Source: SIRX01 sp965214475
GTDB lineage: Bacteria > Actinomycetota > Rubrobacteria > Rubrobacterales > Rubrobacteraceae
Reading direction: 5' to 3'
Length of the DNA: 64,000 bases
NCBI GenBank assembly: GCA_965214475.1
Contig: OZ243953.1
Coordinates: forward strand, 3,100,001 to 3,164,000
In this document: positions 32,940-41,250 of the stretch, in pieces
Position numbering within the stretch: position 1 is the stretch's first letter
How the letters are laid out: the number at the start of each line of letters is the position of its first letter
Notes under the pieces: generated by a model
Seen by the model: the letters and a program-made list of their open reading frames with translations, nothing else
Database searches by the model: none
What the model was told of the DNA's origin: nothing
Position numbers and translations under genes: made by a program

Positions 32940-35747
32940 ATGTCAGAGAACGACTCAATCAATACACAGACCAAACTCGACACCGATTCCGGCGAAGTAC
33001 AGATACACAGTCTCAAAAAGCTGGACGAACAGGTCTCGGGCGACATCTTCTCGCTACCGTTTTCGGTGCGGGTGCTGCTGGAATCCCTGCTGAGAAACAA
33101 CGGCAGCAAGTTCGTAGACGACGATACCGTGGAGATGCTCTCGAACTGGCCGGATACCGTCGGGGGAGAGTTGCCGTTCCTGCCGGCCCGGGTCGTTATG
33201 CAGGACTTCACTGGCGTACCGGCGGTCGTAGATCTGGCGGCGATGCGGAGCGCTATGGACAAGCTCGGTGGAGACCCCGCCAAGATCCAACCTCTCGTTC
33301 CCTCGGACCTGGTCATAGACCACTCGGTCCAGGTTGATATGTACGGCAACGAACGGGCGCTCCAGTTCAACGCCGAGCGGGAGTTCGAGCGGAACAAGGA
33401 GCGCTACGAGTTTTTGAAGTGGGGCCAGCAGGCCTTCGACGATTTTACCGTCGTGCCGCCGGCGACTGGCATCGTGCATCAGGTGAACCTGGAATACCTG
33501 GCGAAGGTTGTGCAGACAAAGGATGGGGTTGCCTACCCGGATACGTTGGTGGGTACCGACAGCCACACCACCATGATCAACGGCCTCGGAGTCCTCGGCT
33601 GGGGCGTGGGCGGCATCGAGGCCGAAGCCGTCGTGCTCGGCCAACCCTACTACATGCTCGTCCCCGAAGTCATCGGCTTCAAGCTGACCGGAGCCCTGCA
33701 AGAAGGCGTGACCGCCACCGACTTGGTCCTCACGGTTACCCAGATATTGCGGGAGCACGGCGTCGTCGGCAAATTCGTCGAGTTCTACGGCGACGGCTTG
33801 AGTAGGCTCACCCTGGCCGACCGGGCGACCATCGCCAACATGTCCCCCGAATTCGGGGTGACGACGACCTTCTTCCCGGTGGACGACGAGACGCTGAAGT
33901 ACCTGCGCGGTACGGGCCGCGACGAAGAGCTGGTGGACCTCGTGGAGCGTTACTACAAGGAGCAGAACCTCTTCCGTACCGACGACACGCCGGAGCCGCG
34001 TTTCTCAGAGACTTTAGAACTGGAGTTGGATACCGTCGAGGCGAGTCTTGCGGGGCCGCGCCGTCCGCAAGACCGCATTGCGCTGGCGGATATGAACAAT
34101 TCGTTCCAGGATGTGCTCGCTGAGATGACCGGGACGAATGGGTCCAACGGGACGAACGGTAACGCCTACGACGCCGCCGACGAGGAGTCAATGGAGGCGA
34201 GCGACACCCCGAACCCGGACGTTCAGGACGAAGATCCGCCACGGCAGGTCGGAAGCTCGGAGGTAGAGAATCCGCCCGAAGACGAAAACGTCGTGACGGT
34301 AACGCTCGACGGTGAGGAAGCGTATCTGAAGCACGGTTCCGCCGTTATAGCGGCGATCACCAGTTGCACCAACACCTCCAACCCCTCGGTCATGATCGGG
34401 GCCGGACTACTGGCGCGAAACGCCGTTAAAAAGGGACTCACCGTAGACCCCCACGTAAAGACCAGCCTCGCACCCGGTTCCAAGGTCGTGACGGAGTATC
34501 TGGAGAACTCCGAACTGCTGCCCTATCTGGAGCAGCTAAAGTTCAACGTCGTCGGCTACGGCTGCACGACGTGCATCGGCAACTCCGGGCCGCTGCCGGA
34601 GGAGGTCTCCGAGGCCGTCGAAGAGAACGAGTTGGTGGTCGCCGCCGTCCTCTCCGGCAACCGGAACTTCGAGGGCCGCATCAACCCGGATGTAAAGGCG
34701 AACTATCTGGCCTCGCCGCCGCTGGTGGTGGCCTACGCTCTGGCCGGTAAGGTGGATATCGACCTGGTCAACGACCCTTTGGGTGAAGACTCGGATGGCA
34801 ATCCCGTCTACCTCAAGGATATTTGGCCTTCGCAGGAGGAGATCAGCCAAACGGTCGAGGACTCCCTCGATCCCTCCATGTTCAACGAGCAGTACGGCAA
34901 CGTCTACACCGGCAACGAGCAGTGGAACGAGGTAGATGTCCCCGAAGGCGAACTCTACGACTGGGACTCTGAATCCACCTACGTTAAGGAGCCGAACTTC
35001 TTCGACGACCTTTCTCCCGAGCCGGAACCACTGGAGGATATCTCCGGCGCCCGGGTACTGGTAAAGGTCGGCGACTCGGTTACGACGGATCACATCTCGC
35101 CGGCCGGCGCTATCCCGCGTAACAGTCCCGCCGGAGAGTACCTGCAGGAGCAGGGCGTTGAGCAGCGGGAGTTCAACTCTTTCGGCTCCCGGCGCGGCAA
35201 CCACGAGGTGATGGTGCGCGGCACTTTCGGAAATATCCGGCTCCGCAACGAGCTCGTAGACAAGGAGGGTGGCTACACCGTCTATCTCCCCGAGGACGAA
35301 GAGACGACCGTCTACGACGCCGCGATGAAGTACCAGGAGGAAGGCATCCCGCTCATCGTTCTCGCCGGAGAGCAGTACGGTAGCGGCTCTTCGCGCGACT
35401 GGGCCGCCAAAGGCACCTTGCTTCTGGGCATAAAAGTCGTTATAGCCCAGAGCTACGAGCGGATACATCGCTCCAACCTCATCGGGATGGGCGTCCTTCC
35501 GCTCCAATTCGCTGAGGGTGAGGGCGCTGAGAGCCTGGGCCTCGACGGCACCGAGACCTACGACATCGAAGGTATATCCGGCCTTGAGCCGGGCTCTGAG
35601 GTCAAAGTCAAAGCTACTACGGAAGACGGTGACGAAAAAGAGTTCACCACCGTCGCCCGCGTGGACTCGCCGGTAGAGGTCGAATACCTCAAGAACGGCG
35701 GCATCCTGCACACCGTTTTGCGCGAACTTCTGAACGAAGACAACTAG
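32940..35747 (+). CDS. acnA: aconitate hydratase A
   Basis: TCA-cycle isomerisation of citrate to isocitrate. The 935-aa protein is full length for the AcnA/IRP type. [4Fe-4S] ligands are present: the first Cys in AAITSCTNTSNPSVMIGAG and two in GCTTCIGNSGPLP. Other conserved sites: VGTDSHTTMINGLGVLGWGVG, SVTTDHISPAGAI, NSFGSRRGNHEVM, and YGSGSSRDWAAKG. A low-complexity acidic Asn/Gly/Glu linker (about residues 395-450) precedes the first cluster motif, as in other Actinobacterial AcnA. It is followed 24 nt later by a hydroxyacid dehydrogenase. Confidence 0.97.
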   Translation: MSENDSINTQTKLDTDSGEVQIHSLKKLDEQVSGDIFSLPFSVRVLLESLLRNNGSKFVDDDTVEMLSNWPDTVGGELPFLPARVVMQDFTGVPAVVDLAAMRSAMDKLGGDPAKIQPLVPSDLVIDHSVQVDMYGNERALQFNAEREFERNKERYEFLKWGQQAFDDFTVVPPATGIVHQVNLEYLAKVVQTKDGVAYPDTLVGTDSHTTMINGLGVLGWGVGGIEAEAVVLGQPYYMLVPEVIGFKLTGALQEGVTATDLVLTVTQILREHGVVGKFVEFYGDGLSRLTLADRATIANMSPEFGVTTTFFPVDDETLKYLRGTGRDEELVDLVERYYKEQNLFRTDDTPEPRFSETLELELDTVEASLAGPRRPQDRIALADMNNSFQDVLAEMTGTNGSNGTNGNAYDAADEESMEASDTPNPDVQDEDPPRQVGSSEVENPPEDENVVTVTLDGEEAYLKHGSAVIAAITSCTNTSNPSVMIGAGLLARNAVKKGLTVDPHVKTSLAPGSKVVTEYLENSELLPYLEQLKFNVVGYGCTTCIGNSGPLPEEVSEAVEENELVVAAVLSGNRNFEGRINPDVKANYLASPPLVVAYALAGKVDIDLVNDPLGEDSDGNPVYLKDIWPSQEEISQTVEDSLDPSMFNEQYGNVYTGNEQWNEVDVPEGELYDWDSESTYVKEPNFFDDLSPEPEPLEDISGARVLVKVGDSVTTDHISPAGAIPRNSPAGEYLQEQGVEQREFNSFGSRRGNHEVMVRGTFGNIRLRNELVDKEGGYTVYLPEDEETTVYDAAMKYQEEGIPLIVLAGEQYGSGSSRDWAAKGTLLLGIKVVIAQSYERIHRSNLIGMGVLPLQFAEGEGAESLGLDGTETYDIEGISGLEPGSEVKVKATTEDGDEKEFTTVARVDSPVEVEYLKNGGILHTVLRELLNEDN

Positions 35748-35771
35748 AGCAACAGAGAAGGAGGGGAGCCC

Positions 35772-36728
35772 GTGCCGCAAAAGGTTCTCGTTACCCGAGA
35801 GATCCCGGACGCCGGGCTCCACCTCCTAGAAGACTTCGACGTAACCATTCCTTCCGAAGAACCTCCCGAAAAAAACGAACTGCTCGAAGCCGTTCCGGGG
35901 ATTGCGGGAATACTCTGCACCGTCTCCGAAAATATAGACGCCGAAGTTATGGACGCTGCGGGAGAAGACCTCAAGATCATCGCCAACATGGCCGTCGGCT
36001 ACGACAACATAGAGGTGGAAGCCGCAACCGAACGCAGCATAACCGTCACCAACACCCCCGGCATCCTCGAAGAGACCACCGCCGACACAGCTTTCATGTT
36101 GCTGCTCGCCGCCGCCCGGCGCCTCGGTGAAGCCGAACGCTTTCTGAGAGCCGGAAAATGGGAAGCCTGGGGTCCCAAGCAGTTCACCGGCCCCGACGTG
36201 TGGGGCAAAACGCTAGGCATAATTGGCTTCGGCGGCATTGGGCAAGCCGTCGCCCGCCGCGCAAAAGGTTTCGGCATGGACATCCTCTACACTGCCCGAT
36301 CCCGAAAAGAAGACGCGGAAGAGGAACTAGGAGCACGAGAAGTAGAACTCGAAGAACTGCTGGAGTCGTGCGACTTCGTCTCCATCCACACCCCGCTCAC
36401 CGACGACACTCAACATCTGATCGGGAAAAAGGAACTCAGCTCGATGAAGTCTACCGCCGTACTCGTCAACGCCTCACGCGGTCCCGTCGTGGACGAAGCA
36501 GCCCTCGCCGAAGCCCTCGAAAACCAGCGTATCTTCGCCGCCGGCCTCGACGTATACGAGGAAGAGCCAAAAGTCCACCCAAAGCTCCTCGAACTCGAAA
36601 ACGTCGTCCTCGCCCCACACATCGGCAGCGCCTCCATCGAAACCCGCGACAAAATGGCCGAGACGGCGGCTGAGAACTTGCGAGCGGTCTTGAAGGGTGA
36701 AGAGCCTCCTAATCCCGTGAACGCCTGA
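35772..36728 (+). CDS. D-2-hydroxyacid dehydrogenase (glyoxylate/hydroxypyruvate reductase type)
   Basis: NAD(P)H-dependent reduction of a 2-oxoacid such as glyoxylate or hydroxypyruvate. The 318-aa protein starts at GTG 35772 behind GGAGGGGAG. Rossmann motif GFGGIGQAVARR, the substrate-binding Arg in VNASRGPVVDE, catalytic Glu in LDVYEEEP and His in LAPHIGSAS are all present. The MAVGYDNI and TPGILEETTADTAF segments point to the glyoxylate reductase/glycerate dehydrogenase branch. It probably shares the acnA transcript. Confidence 0.92.
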   Translation: MPQKVLVTREIPDAGLHLLEDFDVTIPSEEPPEKNELLEAVPGIAGILCTVSENIDAEVMDAAGEDLKIIANMAVGYDNIEVEAATERSITVTNTPGILEETTADTAFMLLLAAARRLGEAERFLRAGKWEAWGPKQFTGPDVWGKTLGIIGFGGIGQAVARRAKGFGMDILYTARSRKEDAEEELGAREVELEELLESCDFVSIHTPLTDDTQHLIGKKELSSMKSTAVLVNASRGPVVDEAALAEALENQRIFAAGLDVYEEEPKVHPKLLELENVVLAPHIGSASIETRDKMAETAAENLRAVLKGEEPPNPVNA

Positions 36729-36752
36729 TTCTGCTCTTAAGATAAAAGGTTC

Positions 36753-36781
36753 TTGACACAGAAAAGCATATGGTTTACATT
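36753..36781 (+). promoter_or_regulatory. strong promoter of the three-paralogue cassette
   Basis: TTGACA (36753-36758), 17-nt spacer, TACATT (36776-36781). The best sigma70-type match in the window. The first gene starts at GTG 36822. Confidence 0.7.
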
Positions 36782-36802
36782 GCATTTAGGTTTGTAATGC
36801 AA
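36780..36802 (+). promoter_or_regulatory. inverted-repeat operator overlapping the promoter
   Basis: TTGCATT (36780-36786), nine bases, AATGCAA (36796-36802): a perfect 7-bp dyad covering the transcription start. Its place suggests repression; the winged-helix regulator at the end of the same operon (38678-39001) is the natural candidate to bind it. Confidence 0.6.
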
Positions 36803-36821
36803 ACTAGTTGGAGAAAGATAC

Positions 36822-37420
36822 GTGAGTAGCCTGGAGAAAGTTAGGTACATAACCAAGAACTACCGTGCCTTGCAGGGGCTGAGGCAGGTGCCGATTGGTG
36901 TATTTCTTCTGACGGTAGCAATGTCCAATTCGGAGGCATGGCCCTGGTACACGATGTGGAAGCCTGTGTCGAAGCTGCTTGTTCTGGCTCTGCTATTTGG
37001 CGCGTACTGGCTCATCGGCCTCTACTACAAACGGAACTTCGGTCAGGTTCAGTCTGCTCTCGACAGTGAGCGTGACACAGTCAAAGGGATCTTTTTCGTC
37101 TTGGCAATTGTGGTTGCTTTCGTTATTGACCTTGGTTTGGAGCCTCCAGTGAGCGTTTTTGGCTTGACCGTAGCGATCTGGATACTCAGTGGTTCGTGGG
37201 AGGCCGGAGGGTTAGGAGTTCACTACGCGTTTGCTGCGAGGTTACTTGTGGGGGCAAGCTTGATGCCACTAACGGGCGTGTTAAACGCCGAACGATTTTC
37301 GAGGTTGGACTACCTTTATCTTTGGGAATAGCGACCCTTATTATTGGGACCATAGATCACTTCATACAGAGACACTTTCTGCCGCCCGTGCCGAAAGAAG
37401 AATCCAGTGCAGTCCGCTAG
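36822..37420 (+). pseudogene. membrane protein paralogue 1, frameshifted in a T-run
   Basis: First of three tandem paralogues. Start GTG 36822 (SSLEKVRYITKNYRALQGL) with GGAGAA upstream. After four hydrophobic segments the frame ends at 37331, but from the T-run 37296-37299 another frame continues with a last helix (SLGIATLIIGTIDHFI) and the same C-terminal junction as the other copies, ending at 37420. One extra T gives a 199-aa protein comparable with its 221- and 208-aa sisters. Single lesion in a homopolymer, so either recent inactivation or a base-calling error. Function unknown. Confidence 0.7.
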
Positions 37421-38072
37421 AGAGGAAATCCGGGACCTGGAGAGAGTCCGTTATGTCACCGAGAACTACGAGGATCTTCAAGGGCTGAAGCGGGTGCCAA
37501 TAGGTTTGATGATACTGGTTGCGTACGGGTTTGTTGTTTCTACAGGCTTCGAGATCACTACAAAGCTCGGGGCGGACATAGTGGTGACCCTTGCGGTGTT
37601 GGTAGGGGTGATGCTGATAATAGGCCATTTCGGAATCAGGAGGTATTACGAGAAAAGGTATGGTCGAGTGAGGATAGCACCTCGTGTATTCAGGCGGCGC
37701 AGGGCTTACGGTGGACTTGTGACGTTTATCATATTAATTGTAACCGGGTATTTGGCTCTTTGGGTATACGAGATGCAGAATTTTGAGCCTTACCCGTTCT
37801 TTTTTATCGGGTTGGGAGCAATGGAGGTCTTTGACCGTTGGCCGGAGCTACGGTTCAGGCCGCACCAGTTCGTCCTGGGTTCTCTGATGGTGTTGTTCGG
37901 CTTGATCTTGCTGGTTTTGATGCTTCAGAGAAAACAGTATTCGGAGATTTTATTCTTGCATTTACTTACTAGCCTCTTTGTTTTGCAGCTAGTAGTTGGT
38001 GGCATCCTAGACCATGCACTGCTCGTTCGCACCATGAAACGACTTCCGGAAGATAGCAATGCAGTCCGCTAG
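37407..38072 (+). CDS. membrane protein paralogue 2 (unknown family)
   Basis: A 221-aa protein with five to six hydrophobic helices. It opens with the cassette's shared cytoplasmic motif, EEIRDLERVRYVTENYEDLQ followed by GLKRVPIGL, and closes with the shared LDHALLVRTMKRLPED tail. GTG 37407 lies inside the end of paralogue 1: the 14-nt overlap (GTGCAGTCCGCTAG) is repeated almost exactly at the next junction, direct evidence of tandem duplication. No catalytic or transport motif recognised. A regulator-linked membrane protein by context. Confidence 0.75.
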   Translation: MQSAREEIRDLERVRYVTENYEDLQGLKRVPIGLMILVAYGFVVSTGFEITTKLGADIVVTLAVLVGVMLIIGHFGIRRYYEKRYGRVRIAPRVFRRRRAYGGLVTFIILIVTGYLALWVYEMQNFEPYPFFFIGLGAMEVFDRWPELRFRPHQFVLGSLMVLFGLILLVLMLQRKQYSEILFLHLLTSLFVLQLVVGGILDHALLVRTMKRLPEDSNAVR

Positions 38073-38685
38073 AGAAGAGATCCGTGATCTGGAGCGCGTA
38101 CGGTACGTCACAGAGAACTACGAGCAGTTGCAGGGTCTGAGGAACGTTCCTATAGGGTTGATGGTGCTTCTCTCAGGAGTTCTCCTTACCTCCAGCATAC
38201 CCTCTTTCGGTCCCGTGATAGGTGAAGCGTTTTTCTACTTGTTGTTTATAGTTCTGATCGCGACGGTACTGCTCTACTTCGTTATCGGAAATTACTATGA
38301 GCACCGTTTTGGGTGGGTTCAGACGTTCTCACTAAATAGGAAGCAGGCCATAGCTGTGGCTATTTTGATGGTCGTGCTAGTTGTGGTTGGAAGTATAAAT
38401 CTGGCGTTCCAGCCGCCGATACACATGATCTGGCTGGTGTGGGGATTGTCGGTAATGGCTGTTCACTGGCGGGAACGGCGTTTCCGAATGCACTACGTCG
38501 TTATTGGAGCGTTGGTTGTCGGCGTTAGTTTTCTTCCGCTGTTGGGCATTACGAGCGTTAGCCTACCGTACGAGGCCGGCGGGCTGCTGGTATTCCTTGG
38601 AATCTTCTATGTGATGGGTGGCACTTTCGACCACTTGTTGCTCGTGCGCACCATGAAGCATCTGCCCGAGGAGAACGATGGCTGA
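38059..38685 (+). CDS. membrane protein paralogue 3 (unknown family)
   Basis: A 208-aa sister of the previous gene with the same N-terminal EIRDLERVRYVTENYEQLQG motif and the same C-terminal FDHLLLVRTMKHLPEE. Five or six helices. ATG 38059 overlaps the end of paralogue 2 by 14 nt. Its own stop overlaps the regulator gene start (38678) by eight bases. The conserved ends with more variable helices suggest that the cytoplasmic tails interact with a common partner. Confidence 0.75.
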   Translation: MQSAREEIRDLERVRYVTENYEQLQGLRNVPIGLMVLLSGVLLTSSIPSFGPVIGEAFFYLLFIVLIATVLLYFVIGNYYEHRFGWVQTFSLNRKQAIAVAILMVVLVVVGSINLAFQPPIHMIWLVWGLSVMAVHWRERRFRMHYVVIGALVVGVSFLPLLGITSVSLPYEAGGLLVFLGIFYVMGGTFDHLLLVRTMKHLPEENDG

Positions 38686-39001
38686 GCCGTTCGAGGAGCT
38701 TGCCGGGCTAGACCGTCTGATCCACGAGCCAGCACGTCTCGCCATCATGACTGCGCTCTCCGCCTCGGAAGGCGCGGACTTCCTATTCTTACAGCGCATC
38801 ACCGGGCTCACAAAGGGCAACCTTTCCAGTCACCTGGGCAAACTGGAGAAGGCCGGACTAGTGAAGATCAAAAAGCGTTTTGTTGGCAAAACGCCTAATA
38901 CGTTTGTAAGCCTGACCAAAAAAGGCCGCATCGCAATCGACGAGCACTGGGAGCAACTTGAGCGACTCCGGAGCGGGGTGAAGGGCTGGAAGTCTCTATA
39001 G
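38678..39001 (+). CDS. winged-helix transcriptional regulator
   Basis: A 107-aa single-domain DNA-binding protein of the HTH_34/MarR-like type: LDRLIHEPARLAIMTALSA, recognition helix region LTKGNLSSHLGKLEKAGLVKI, and wing with FVGKTPNTFVSLTKKGRIAI. No ligand domain and no cysteines. Last gene of the three-paralogue cassette, overlapping paralogue 3 by eight bases. Small winged-helix proteins of this kind are often paired with membrane proteins in one operon. It probably autoregulates through the dyad at 36780-36802. Confidence 0.85.
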   Translation: MAEPFEELAGLDRLIHEPARLAIMTALSASEGADFLFLQRITGLTKGNLSSHLGKLEKAGLVKIKKRFVGKTPNTFVSLTKKGRIAIDEHWEQLERLRSGVKGWKSL

Positions 39002-39052
39002 AATAGGGACCTCTACTACCTTATCAGATTGCCAATAGAAGGGAGCACAGAT

Positions 39053-39838
39053 TTGACCTCTCAAGAACACATCGCGCTAGTTACCGGAGCCGCCCGTGGC
39101 ATCGGGCGGCAGGTCGCGCTTACTTTGGCTAAACGCGGCTACGCGGTGGCCGCCAACGATCTCGCTGATCCCGATGAAACGCTCGAAGAGCTGCGGGGAA
39201 CCGGAACCGAAGCGCTATCCGTGCCCGGAGACGTGTCGGACGAGGCAGCGGTTCGCGAGATGGTCGCGAAGGTGGTCGACGAGTTCGGGCGGATAGACGT
39301 GCTGGTGAACAACGCGGGTTTGATGGCGATCACCCCCGCTGAGGAGACGACCCTCGACGATTGGCGCCGGATGCTGGAGGTGAACCTGACGGGGCCGTTT
39401 CTTATGAGCCGGGAGTTTGGGAAGGTGATGCTGGAGCAGGGTTCCGGAAGCATCGTGAACGTCAGTTCGGTTGCCGGGCTGCTGGGTGTTGCGGATCGGG
39501 CGGCTTACAACGCGAGTAAACACGGCCTGATCGGCCTGACGCGCACCCTGGCCGCCGAGTGGGGCGGACGTGGTGTTCGCGTGAATGCCGTCTGTCCCGG
39601 TTGGGTAAAGACCGAGCGGGACGAGGGGGATCAGAGCGGCAACTACACCGACGCGGACATCGAAGGCCGGGTCCCGATGGGCAGGTTCGCCGCGCCGGAG
39701 GACATTGCGACAGCGGTCGCGTTTCTGGCCGACTCCAGTCAGAGCGGTTACGTCAATGGGCACACGCTGTCGGTGGATGGCGGGTGGTTTGGCGACGGAA
39801 GTTGGGAGAGCCTGCGGCGGCGCAAACAGGGCGGCTGA
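39053..39838 (+). CDS. SDR-family NAD(P)-dependent oxidoreductase
   Basis: Classical short-chain dehydrogenase, 261 aa. Start TTG 39053 (GAAGGGAG seven bases upstream); the TTG at 39029 has no site. Cofactor motif TGAARGIG, NNAG motif (VLVNNAG), catalytic Ser in NVSSVAG and the YNASK Tyr/Lys pair are present, and the C-terminus ends with the usual GHTLSVDGGW. The fold resembles 3-oxoacyl-ACP reductase/glucose dehydrogenase types; substrate cannot be given. Confidence 0.93.
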   Translation: MTSQEHIALVTGAARGIGRQVALTLAKRGYAVAANDLADPDETLEELRGTGTEALSVPGDVSDEAAVREMVAKVVDEFGRIDVLVNNAGLMAITPAEETTLDDWRRMLEVNLTGPFLMSREFGKVMLEQGSGSIVNVSSVAGLLGVADRAAYNASKHGLIGLTRTLAAEWGGRGVRVNAVCPGWVKTERDEGDQSGNYTDADIEGRVPMGRFAAPEDIATAVAFLADSSQSGYVNGHTLSVDGGWFGDGSWESLRRRKQGG

Positions 39839-39930
39839 CATCCTATAGTGGGGAGGTTAGCAACCGGACCTTGAAACGGCTCTTAGGCGGTTTACGATCA
39901 GGGGACAGTGTTCTTTATCAGGAGAGCGTC

Positions 39931-40392
39931 ATGTTCCCAACCAGGATTCTTCTAGCCACCGATGGCTCTTCCGGCAACCCGGCCGCTACGGAAGCGGCGG
40001 CCGAGCTCGCGGTTGGTACCGGATCCGAGCTACACGTTATGCGTAGCGTGTCGCTGGAGATAGAGCCTCCCTATCCGGCGTTGGTCACGAAAGCTCGTAT
40101 CGAGGAGATCCTGGAACATCGGAAGCTACGCACGCTGGCCGCCCTGGATGAGCAGGTGGGCTTTGTAGAAAAGCTCCGTGGGAGTGTCTCAGAATCCTAC
40201 TACAGAGAAGGAAGGCTAGACAGGGAGGCTGTGCGGCTTGGAGAAGAGTTGGAAGTCGGCCTGATCGTGGTGGGCGGTCGGGAGCTTGGGGGGATATGGA
40301 AAGCTCTCGCGCGTCTTCTGCCTTTTTTCGGAGATTCTGCCGAAAGAACACTATATCGTGCCTGCTGCCCGGTGCTCGTTATCCGCACCTAG
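39931..40392 (+). CDS. universal stress protein family
   Basis: A 153-aa UspA-type protein. Start ATG 39931 with AGGAG upstream; upstream in-frame sequence is the shadow of the SDR gene. The N-terminal strand TRILLATDGSSGNPAAT carries the Asp and Gly/Ser of the nucleotide site; the ATP-loop region VVGGRELGGIWKALARLLPFF then SAERTLYRACCPVLVI is close to but not a perfect G-2x-G-9x-G-S/T, so ATP binding is uncertain. Role in stress survival by family only. Confidence 0.87.
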   Translation: MFPTRILLATDGSSGNPAATEAAAELAVGTGSELHVMRSVSLEIEPPYPALVTKARIEEILEHRKLRTLAALDEQVGFVEKLRGSVSESYYREGRLDREAVRLGEELEVGLIVVGGRELGGIWKALARLLPFFGDSAERTLYRACCPVLVIRT

Positions 40393-40397
40393 CCTTT

Positions 40398-41084
40398 CTA
40401 CGGCTCGACACGCACGAACAGCGAATCCGCAAGGGGCTGACCGAAAGAGAACCTCTTTCCATTCTCATCCTCGACGGTGACGACCGCGTCCAGTTTCCTT
40501 GCCTCTTTTATCGTCAGCATCTTGCCGGGCACGAGCCCGCGCTCGCCGAAGTAGTCGAGCACTGAGGCTTGCCCATCGCTGACCTTGAATACCTTGACTC
40601 TTTGTCCGGCCTCCGCTTCGCTCACCGGGAAAGAGTCGTCGGGCTCCAGGGCGCCTGCCGCGGTTGGGATAGGGTCTCCGTGGGGGTCACGCCCGGGATG
40701 ACCGAGAAAGTCCGCCAACCGCTCCGTGAACCCATCCGACACGGCGTGCTCCAGCCTCTCGGCTTCCTCATGAACCTCTTCCCAAGAGTAAGAAAGATGC
40801 TCCAGCAGGAAGGCTTCGATCAGGCGGTGCCTCCGCACCAACCTCAGCGCCTCCCGCCGGCCAAGATCCGTAAGTACGGCCCCACGATACCGCTCGTACC
40901 CGACGAGCTCCATCTCCTGCAGCCGCACAAACATGTTGGATACCGAAGCCGCTGACACGGAGAGCCGCGCGGCAACCTCGTTAGTCGTCGCCGCCTCCCC
41001 CGAAGCACCGGCAACCTCCCATACAGCCTTCAGATAATCACCCACCGAAGAGGAGGGCGCGTCCGTTGCAAGAGAACCTGTCAT
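40398..41084 (-). CDS. DtxR/IdeR-family metal-dependent regulator
   Basis: Fe2+ or Mn2+-activated repressor, 228 aa. All three domains are seen: N-terminal winged helix (TTNEVAARLSVSAASVSNM), dimerisation/metal domain (RRHRLIEAFLLEHLSYSWEEVHEEAERLEH with His/Glu ligands, HPGRDPHGDPIP) and a C-terminal SH3-like FeoA domain (GKMLTIKEARKLDAVV...). It is divergent from a ZIP transporter, and a DtxR-like box lies between them. A TATTGT preceded by TG at 41097-41092 ends seven bases before the ATG, so the transcript may be leaderless. Confidence 0.93.
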   Translation of the reverse strand: MTGSLATDAPSSSVGDYLKAVWEVAGASGEAATTNEVAARLSVSAASVSNMFVRLQEMELVGYERYRGAVLTDLGRREALRLVRRHRLIEAFLLEHLSYSWEEVHEEAERLEHAVSDGFTERLADFLGHPGRDPHGDPIPTAAGALEPDDSFPVSEAEAGQRVKVFKVSDGQASVLDYFGERGLVPGKMLTIKEARKLDAVVTVEDENGKRFSFGQPLADSLFVRVEP

Positions 41085-41159
41085 CCCCGTAACAATACCA
41101 GACGTTTCAGGTGGCTTGGTAGGTTTTGGACTTGATTTTCAGTCTGCACATGTAGTAAG

Positions 41160-41175
41160 TTTAGATAAGGCTAAA
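41160..41175 (+). promoter_or_regulatory. DtxR-like operator upstream of the ZIP gene
   Basis: TTTAG-ATAAGG-CTAAA, a perfect 5-bp dyad resembling the TTAGG/CCTAA core of DtxR/IdeR/MntR boxes. It lies between the divergent DtxR-family regulator and the ZIP transporter, where a metal-dependent repressor site would be expected. Confidence 0.6.
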
Positions 41176-41226
41176 TAATTTGCCGCAAAAATCTTATAAG
41201 TTCTATGTTGAAGGAGTTGTTGTAGC

Positions 41227-41250
41227 GTGCCGGATAGAGTGGGGCGATGA
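41227..41250 (+). CDS. possible 7-codon leader ORF of the ZIP gene
   Basis: GTG at 41227 opens a seven-codon frame (VPDRVGR) ending TGA at 41248-41250, which overlaps the ZIP start codon as ATGA. AAGGAG at 41211-41216 is ten bases before this GTG, whereas the ZIP ATG itself has no good site. A translational-coupling leader is plausible; it may also be chance. Confidence 0.3.
   Translation: MPDRVGR

Noticed and set aside
34536..35822. 428-codon open frame on the minus strand
   Set aside because: Antisense to aconitase; no recognisable domain and no ribosome-binding site.
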